From Myxococcales bacterium (GTDB lineage Bacteria; Myxococcota_A; Bradymonadia; REDH01), in assembly GCA_020633625.1 (NCBI GenBank), contig JACKDJ010000018.1, positions 31,437-95,436 on the forward strand: 64,000 bases of DNA. The letters run 5' to 3'. Made by a program: the position numbers and the translations under genes. Numbering within the stretch: position 1 is the first letter of the stretch; each line of letters begins with the position of its first letter. Shown piece by piece: positions 59,659 to 64,000 of the stretch. The notes under the pieces were generated by a model. The model did no database searches and was not told the origin of the DNA. It was given only the letters and a program-made list of their open reading frames with translations.

Positions 59659-61019
59659 GGGTAGGTCTGCGGGCCGACGGTACCGGGCTGGAGCGGACCG
59701 GAGTCGAACGCAAGCACGCGCGCGTGCAGCCCCACGTCGAGCTTCTCGACGCGCCGCCCCGGGAACCGGCTCTCGAGATACCAGACGAGCTCGTGCTCGG
59801 CGCGGATTGGGTTGTAGCGCAGCATCGTATGCCAGCGTGGGTCGGCGACCAGGCGCCGAAGCGACGCGTGGAACTCTGGGTACTTCCGCGACGCGAGCAG
59901 TGTGCGGAGCCTCGACGTGGCCAGCAGCGGGAGCTCACGCGCCCGGACGGGTGCCGTGACCATGTCGACGACGAGGAGCCGTCCACCGGGTGCGAGCACC
60001 CGCCGGATCTCGTTCATGATCGGGTCCCAATCGAGGTACCGAAACGAGAGCAACGAGACGACCACGTCGAAGCTGGCGTCGGGGAACGGGAGTGTCGGCG
60101 TGGTGACGGCTTGAAACGACAGGTTCGCGTGTCCGTCCTGAGCCGCTCGACGGGCCGCGATGTCGACCATCGCGCTCGACGCGTCGACGCCGGCGCCGAG
60201 TGCGATTCGGCCGCCGAGCTTGCGCAGCAGCGCGCCGTTGCCGCACCCGACGTCGAGCACGCGCCGGGCCGGGGGGGCGGCGTCGAGGTGGCGGGTCAGC
60301 CAGCGCCACTCGATCTCGCGCACGCCGATGTCGTCGAAGACCTCGGCGTACAGCTGCGCGACGCCGTCGTAGGTCGGGTCGCCGTCTGGGGCGGCGGGCA
60401 CGAATCGCTTCAGCTCCTCGAGGCGCGCGAGGCCGGCGTACTTGATCGCCGAGGCGACCAGGCCGTGCGACTTTCGCCCCTTGCAGCCGACGACGAAGAC
60501 GCGCCCACCCCCGCGGCGGCGCGGTACGACCCAGCGAAACCGCTTCGGGTCGGACGAGACCGCGGTGTACCAGTGAAACCCGCTCGCGGGCACGTTGAAC
60601 GTGCGGGCGAAGAACGGGGCAAACCAGCGCGCGGTCCGGCACGCGTGAAAGAAGGCCTCGCCGTCGGGAGCGAACGGGATCGACAGGTTGCGCCACTCCC
60701 ACGGGCTGAACTGCTCTGGCATGCCGGTTGTGCGGAACATCGGTCCATACATCCCGCTGTGACAGATCAGGTGCAGCTCGAGCAGCGACCGGCCCGACGC
60801 CCGCACGCGCTCCATCGCCTGCACGAACTGCAGCTTGGAGTCGACGCGCTCACAAACAACGTCGACGCCGGGACGCAGCACCGCGAGCTCGCGTCTCTTG
60901 TCGTCGCGGAGCGTGGCAGCAGCCCTCGCAAACTCGGGTCCGCCCTGGCGATACTGGGTGGTGTACCCGATCCAAACGACGCGAGGGGTGGCGGGTAAGG
61001 GTGCGGAGGCGTCGGTCAT
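59655..61019 (-). CDS. Caspase-like-fold domain fused to SAM methyltransferase
   Basis: 454 residues from the ATG at 61019. The N-terminal 180 residues are unusual: a Rossmann-like start (RVVWIGYTTQY), then ELHLICHSGMYGP with His87 and EAFFHACRTARWFA with Cys127, the His...Cys layout of clan CD (caspase/CHAT/DUF4347-like) proteins. From about residue 235 a class I methyltransferase follows: VLDVGCGNGALLRKLGG (254-270) binds SAM, then VVSLLSFRYLDWDPIMNEIRRVLAPGGRLLVVDM. No signal peptide is seen. It is translationally coupled to the racemase gene. The caspase-like assignment rests on motif spacing and needs a profile search; the methyltransferase is clear. Confidence 0.78.
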   Translation of the reverse strand: MTDASAPLPATPRVVWIGYTTQYRQGGPEFARAAATLRDDKRRELAVLRPGVDVVCERVDSKLQFVQAMERVRASGRSLLELHLICHSGMYGPMFRTTGMPEQFSPWEWRNLSIPFAPDGEAFFHACRTARWFAPFFARTFNVPASGFHWYTAVSSDPKRFRWVVPRRRGGGRVFVVGCKGRKSHGLVASAIKYAGLARLEELKRFVPAAPDGDPTYDGVAQLYAEVFDDIGVREIEWRWLTRHLDAAPPARRVLDVGCGNGALLRKLGGRIALGAGVDASSAMVDIAARRAAQDGHANLSFQAVTTPTLPFPDASFDVVVSLLSFRYLDWDPIMNEIRRVLAPGGRLLVVDMVTAPVRARELPLLATSRLRTLLASRKYPEFHASLRRLVADPRWHTMLRYNPIRAEHELVWYLESRFPGRRVEKLDVGLHARVLAFDSGPLQPGTVGPQTYP

Positions 61020-61212
61020 ACGGTGGCTTCGCTCGCGGCGAGGGGAGCCCGGAGGTGCCGGGGGCGGAGGAGACCGGGGCCGGGGCGGTGGAGGGGTCGG
61101 GTCCGTGCGACGTGAGGGGGGCGGCGTCGACGCTGCAGGCGACGGCGAAGCAACGCCGTCCTCGCTGCGAGCTGGTCCCCGCGTGCTCCCGACGGAACGA
61201 CGGACCACGGGC

Positions 61213-62595
61213 TCAACGAACAGACCTTGCGAGGCGGAAGCCTACGCTGTTGAACTGGAGCGACGGAGCCTCCCTGCGGCGTCGCGCCGCACGGCAGCTG
61301 GCCGCGCCGTTGCTCCACGAGCCACCGCGACGCACACGGCTGGAGGCGCCGTCTGTGCCCGTGGGGTCGGTCGCGAGGTGCAGCGGGGTGTCGTAGCCGT
61401 CCCACACCCATTCCCACACGCTGCCCAACATGTCGTACAGCCCCCACGCGTTTGGCGCCAACGTGCCCACGGCGTGCACCGTGGACCGCGCGTTCTCGCA
61501 GTACCAAGCGATGGGCTCCAGGTTCGGTTGCGGATCGCAGTCGTACGGCCACTCCAGGTCCCCACCCGTCGGGCTCCCCGCCGAACCGTTCCAGTACGTC
61601 GCGGTCGTCGTCCCCGCCCGCGCGGCGTACTCCCACTCGGCCTCGGTAGGCAGCCGGTAGCCCGTGCACGCCCGATCCCACGTGGCGCTCGCGCAGCCCA
61701 CGCCGTCGTTGTCTGTGTCGCCGTCCTGCCAGTCATCCGCGCAGCCGCTCGGAACAAACGAGTAGCACGCCGTCAACGATCCCGGCGTCATTGCGTTCGC
61801 ATAGGCGAGCGCCGCGTACCAGTCGATGCTCTCTGCCGGAGCTTCGCTCGGCGCCGACGCCAGAGCAAACCCGCTCGACGAGCCGCCGGCAGCAACCCAC
61901 GCAGAGCGCGTCACCTCCGTGGCCTGAAGAAGGAAGGCGCGCGTCAGAGTCACGAGATGCCGCCCCTCGTTGTCATCCCGGTGCTCCACTTCGCCCACCG
62001 GAGAGCCCATGGTGAAGCTCCCGGGGGCGACGTACACCCACCCGGACGGCACACCCGGCACCGGCACGCAGGCGCACGACGCGCTGCAGGAGCCGGTCGC
62101 GCACGAGGTCCGACCCGCGTCCCCGTCGCACTCCTCGGCCCCTCCGACAACACCGTCGCCGCACACGACCCCGGTCGCTCCGTCGTCGACCGCGTCGCGC
62201 GTCCCGTCTTCTGCAGCGGCGTCCGTCGACTCGGCCTGGGCGGCGTCGACCGAGTCCGGCGTCCCGTCTTCCGAGCGGACGTCCGTCGTGTCCGCGTCGA
62301 CCGTAGCCGGCGCCCCATCGCCTGGGCTGGCGTCCATCGAGTCCGCGTCGCCGGCTTCCGGGGTGCCGACGTCGGCGGCAACGTCGATCGGATCGACGTC
62401 GCTCGCGACCCCCGCGTCCGCAGCCCCGACGTCGCTGTCACGTGCTGGTACACCCCGTACTTGGGGGTTGGCCGTGGCGGCGGTGCGCGCGCACGCGGAG
62501 AGCAAGACGAAGGCGACGGCCGGCAGAAGCGGCAGGATGGCACTCAACGGCGACGGCCGAGCACTCACGGAACGCCGTCCGCCGTGTCTATCCAT
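61213..62595 (-). CDS. FGE-sulfatase domain lipoprotein
   Basis: 460 residues. Signal and lipobox VLLSAC (about Cys35) are followed by an Asp/Ala/Thr linker of about 110 residues with repeats such as DGTPDSVDAAQAES. A short CGDG-x5-EECDG Cys element (about 145-180) leads into a formylglycine-generating-enzyme-like domain: WVYVAPGSFTMGSP, ATEVTRSAWVAAGG, GYRLPTEAEWEYAARAGT, LYDMLGSVWEWVWDGY and RVRRGGSWSNGAASCRAARR, ending GFRLARSV. It is on the surface, and probably a ligand-binding or modifying protein, not a sulfatase maturase. It lies upstream of the methyltransferase fusion on the same strand, with about 190 purine-rich bases between. Confidence 0.88.
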   Translation of the reverse strand: MDRHGGRRSVSARPSPLSAILPLLPAVAFVLLSACARTAATANPQVRGVPARDSDVGAADAGVASDVDPIDVAADVGTPEAGDADSMDASPGDGAPATVDADTTDVRSEDGTPDSVDAAQAESTDAAAEDGTRDAVDDGATGVVCGDGVVGGAEECDGDAGRTSCATGSCSASCACVPVPGVPSGWVYVAPGSFTMGSPVGEVEHRDDNEGRHLVTLTRAFLLQATEVTRSAWVAAGGSSSGFALASAPSEAPAESIDWYAALAYANAMTPGSLTACYSFVPSGCADDWQDGDTDNDGVGCASATWDRACTGYRLPTEAEWEYAARAGTTTATYWNGSAGSPTGGDLEWPYDCDPQPNLEPIAWYCENARSTVHAVGTLAPNAWGLYDMLGSVWEWVWDGYDTPLHLATDPTGTDGASSRVRRGGSWSNGAASCRAARRRREAPSLQFNSVGFRLARSVR

Positions 62596-62657
62596 CTCCT
62601 GCTCCGAGTGACTCGCGAGACAGCCGGAGGATACCCATGAGCTCGGCGCAGCGCCAG

Positions 62658-63467
62658 CTAGCCGTCGGCCCCGCGCTGCGAGACTCCGATGACTTCACCG
62701 ACCGCCCGCAACACACGCTCGCGATCACTCGTTCCGTCCGAGCGACGAGCGGCATCGTAGCCGGCCTCGAGCGCCCGCTCGAGTGGCCGTTGCGCGGCCC
62801 GGCCGAACGCGCGTGCAGCGCTCAGGAGCGCGATCGCAGCGTGGTACTGAATGAACGGTGTCTCGGCAGCGAACCGCTGCTCGATCCACGGGATGGCCGA
62901 GACGTCGGGCTGTAGCTGCAGCGTAGCCAGCGCCATCAGCCGGTCGCCGGCCGACCCGCTCGTGCGTAGCTCAGCGCACTTCGGGGCCGCCGCGAGCGCC
63001 AGCGTCCGCATCTTCTCTACTACCAGCTCCAGGCGATGTGTTCGCTCGGCGCCGCTGGGCATCGCGCCACGCAGTCTTTCGTACTCGCGTGCCAACGAAT
63101 CGACCTCCTGCGCCACCGCATCCACGCCAACAGTTCGAACGAGACCCTCGATCCGTTCGGCTGCACGAACGTGGTCCGCAGAGAGCACCGGGGGCGCGTC
63201 CGTACCGTCGGCCCCGGCCGAGCCGGGACCCGCCCCTCCTTCAGCGCCCGCCTGCGCCGAGCCTCGGCCGCGCGCGATGAGCGCGAGTGCCTCGGCGCCA
63301 ACGTGCTCTGCGAGCGTAGCTTCGATGCCGCCTGGAAGAGAGACCGACCTGAGCCGACCCAACAAGCTAGACAACACTTGGCGCTGAGTGATTACGAAAA
63401 CAGCAGCCACCGCCGGCCAGGCGACGGCGTCGAGCAGTGCGGCCATACCCGCGAGGTCAGTATCCAT
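62658..63467 (-). CDS. Membrane-anchored helical protein of unknown function
   Basis: 269 residues. One N-terminal membrane helix (WPAVAAVFVITQRQVL) is followed by a basic segment (LLGRLRSVSLPGGIEATL) and a Gly/Ala/Asp-rich flexible stretch near residues 66-92. The rest is helical: a probable coiled-coil part (VDSLAREYERLRGAM to RTHRLELVVEKM) and HEAT/armadillo-like repeats (IPWIEQRFAAETPFIQYHAAIALLSAAR). No catalytic motif is evident. Similar helix-TM proteins act as sensors or scaffolds, but this one is not assigned. It sits alone, upstream of the FGE lipoprotein gene on the same strand. Confidence 0.65.
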   Translation of the reverse strand: MDTDLAGMAALLDAVAWPAVAAVFVITQRQVLSSLLGRLRSVSLPGGIEATLAEHVGAEALALIARGRGSAQAGAEGGAGPGSAGADGTDAPPVLSADHVRAAERIEGLVRTVGVDAVAQEVDSLAREYERLRGAMPSGAERTHRLELVVEKMRTLALAAAPKCAELRTSGSAGDRLMALATLQLQPDVSAIPWIEQRFAAETPFIQYHAAIALLSAARAFGRAAQRPLERALEAGYDAARRSDGTSDRERVLRAVGEVIGVSQRGADG

Positions 63468-63727
63468 GAGCGGCGTTGTGCGGGTGCGTGAGGCTCAGCG
63501 CCTCGCACGAGGGAAGCCAAACATCGGGCGCCATCGCTCGAGCCTGGCTGGCGTGTTCGAGAGTGATGTGCCGGCGCGAAGAGGATCGGTAGCCGCATGT
63601 GTGAAGCGAGCAGAGCGCGTTCGGCGGCATGTGCTTGGTTGCAGAGATTCGCGAGAGACGCGCGCGCACCCTACGATGAGCGTCCAGCCCACCGAGGCTT
63701 CGCCGGCTGACATGATCGGCACTCACC

Positions 63728-64000
63728 CTACTCTGCACGCTCGGTCCGCGACACCACGACGTGGGTCGACACCTCGGTCGACCCGTCGAGGATCGCGAGC
63801 ACGCCGGGGTCCTCCGAGCCGAGCACGTGGCGCTCGGCGAACGCGATGGCGTAGGTGGCGGTGGTGGGGAGACTCTCTTCGAGGGGAAGCGTCGGGCACG
63901 TCAGCGTGCCGGTGAACGACTCGTGGCACCCGCCAACGAACGACACCCACGTGAAGCTGGCGGCCGCGGCGCGGGCGAACAGCCCGGTGCCGTCGTTGCT
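63728..64000 (-). CDS. C-terminal end of a probable secreted alpha/beta-hydrolase (cut by window edge)
   Basis: 91 codons, open to the right edge, stop at 63728. The sequence WVSFVGGCHESFTGTLTC, then AIAFAERHVLG, resembles the last part of dienelactone-hydrolase or PET-hydrolase-like enzymes, where a catalytic His lies in G-x-C-H-x-S-F and a final helix carries a Phe-Ala pair. Two cysteines could form a disulfide, suggesting export. The nucleophile part lies outside the window, so the assignment is tentative. An internal GTG at 63946 is not the real start, since the frame is open before it. Confidence 0.6.
   Translation of the reverse strand, partial: SNDGTGLFARAAAASFTWVSFVGGCHESFTGTLTCPTLPLEESLPTTATYAIAFAERHVLGSEDPGVLAILDGSTEVSTHVVVSRTERAE

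Noticed and set aside
63468..63727. Small minus-strand open frame of 75 codons (63495-63722)
   Set aside because: No signal, no recognisable domain, Arg-rich composition and overlap with other shadow frames; I see nothing supportable in this gap.

Overview
The window is high-GC DNA, densely coded on both strands, from a bacterium most likely in the Myxococcota (Polyangia-like). I infer this from two tails that look like MYXO-CTERM sorting signals, an LPMO-like protein of a type typical of Sorangium relatives, and about ten secreted lipoproteins in which an Asp/Ala-rich linker follows the lipobox. I saw no rRNA, tRNA, CRISPR array, transposase or phage gene.

Left third (1-25 kb). A minus-strand run holds an edge-truncated Cys-rich lipoprotein, a lipoprotein peroxiredoxin, a hydrolase lipoprotein and purC. 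On the plus strand follow an outer-membrane protein, a cytochrome c/copper monooxygenase lipoprotein, a propeller-like protein with a MYXO-CTERM-like tail, the glycogen pair glgC-glgA, and a YaiI-family protein, with an RluA-type pseudouridine synthase on the other strand. Next are a lipoprotein with two somatomedin-B-like domains, a six-site multiheme lipoprotein, a sulfotransferase, an esterase-like lipoprotein, another outer-membrane protein, a RibD/DHFR-like reductase, and divergent katG-oxyR.

Middle (25-41.8 kb). More secreted lipoproteins appear here: a cytochrome with CX4CH, a YHYH protein and a GH31 glycosidase. They are followed by an SLC13-type transporter, small stress enzymes (VOC, GST) and a 1,732-residue fusion of a DnaQ-like exonuclease, a RecQ helicase and a UvrD helicase. 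A 54-residue lipoprotein gene is translationally coupled to a hypothetical gene.

Duplicated block (43.3-56 kb). This is the most unusual part. An ancestral unit of about 11 kb appears to have been tandemly duplicated and then trimmed in a complementary way. Copy 1 keeps a sterol-desaturase/double-rhodanese fusion, a glycosidase-like lipoprotein and a sulfite-oxidase/cytochrome c fusion. Copy 2 keeps a tightly coupled operon (ferritin-like protein, NodU/CmcH carbamoyltransferase, DUF5989, SGNH hydrolase, FG-GAP protein) and a desaturase without the rhodanese part. The genes lost from each copy survive as short gene tails at the expected places. Both desaturases carry the same 16-bp palindrome upstream.

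Right end (56-64 kb). Here are two formylglycine-enzyme-like proteins (one with a membrane domain, one a lipoprotein), an LPMO-like protein with a MYXO-CTERM tail, a glutamate racemase homologue coupled to a caspase-like/methyltransferase fusion, a HEAT-like membrane protein, and the 3' end of a probable secreted alpha/beta hydrolase cut by the window edge.
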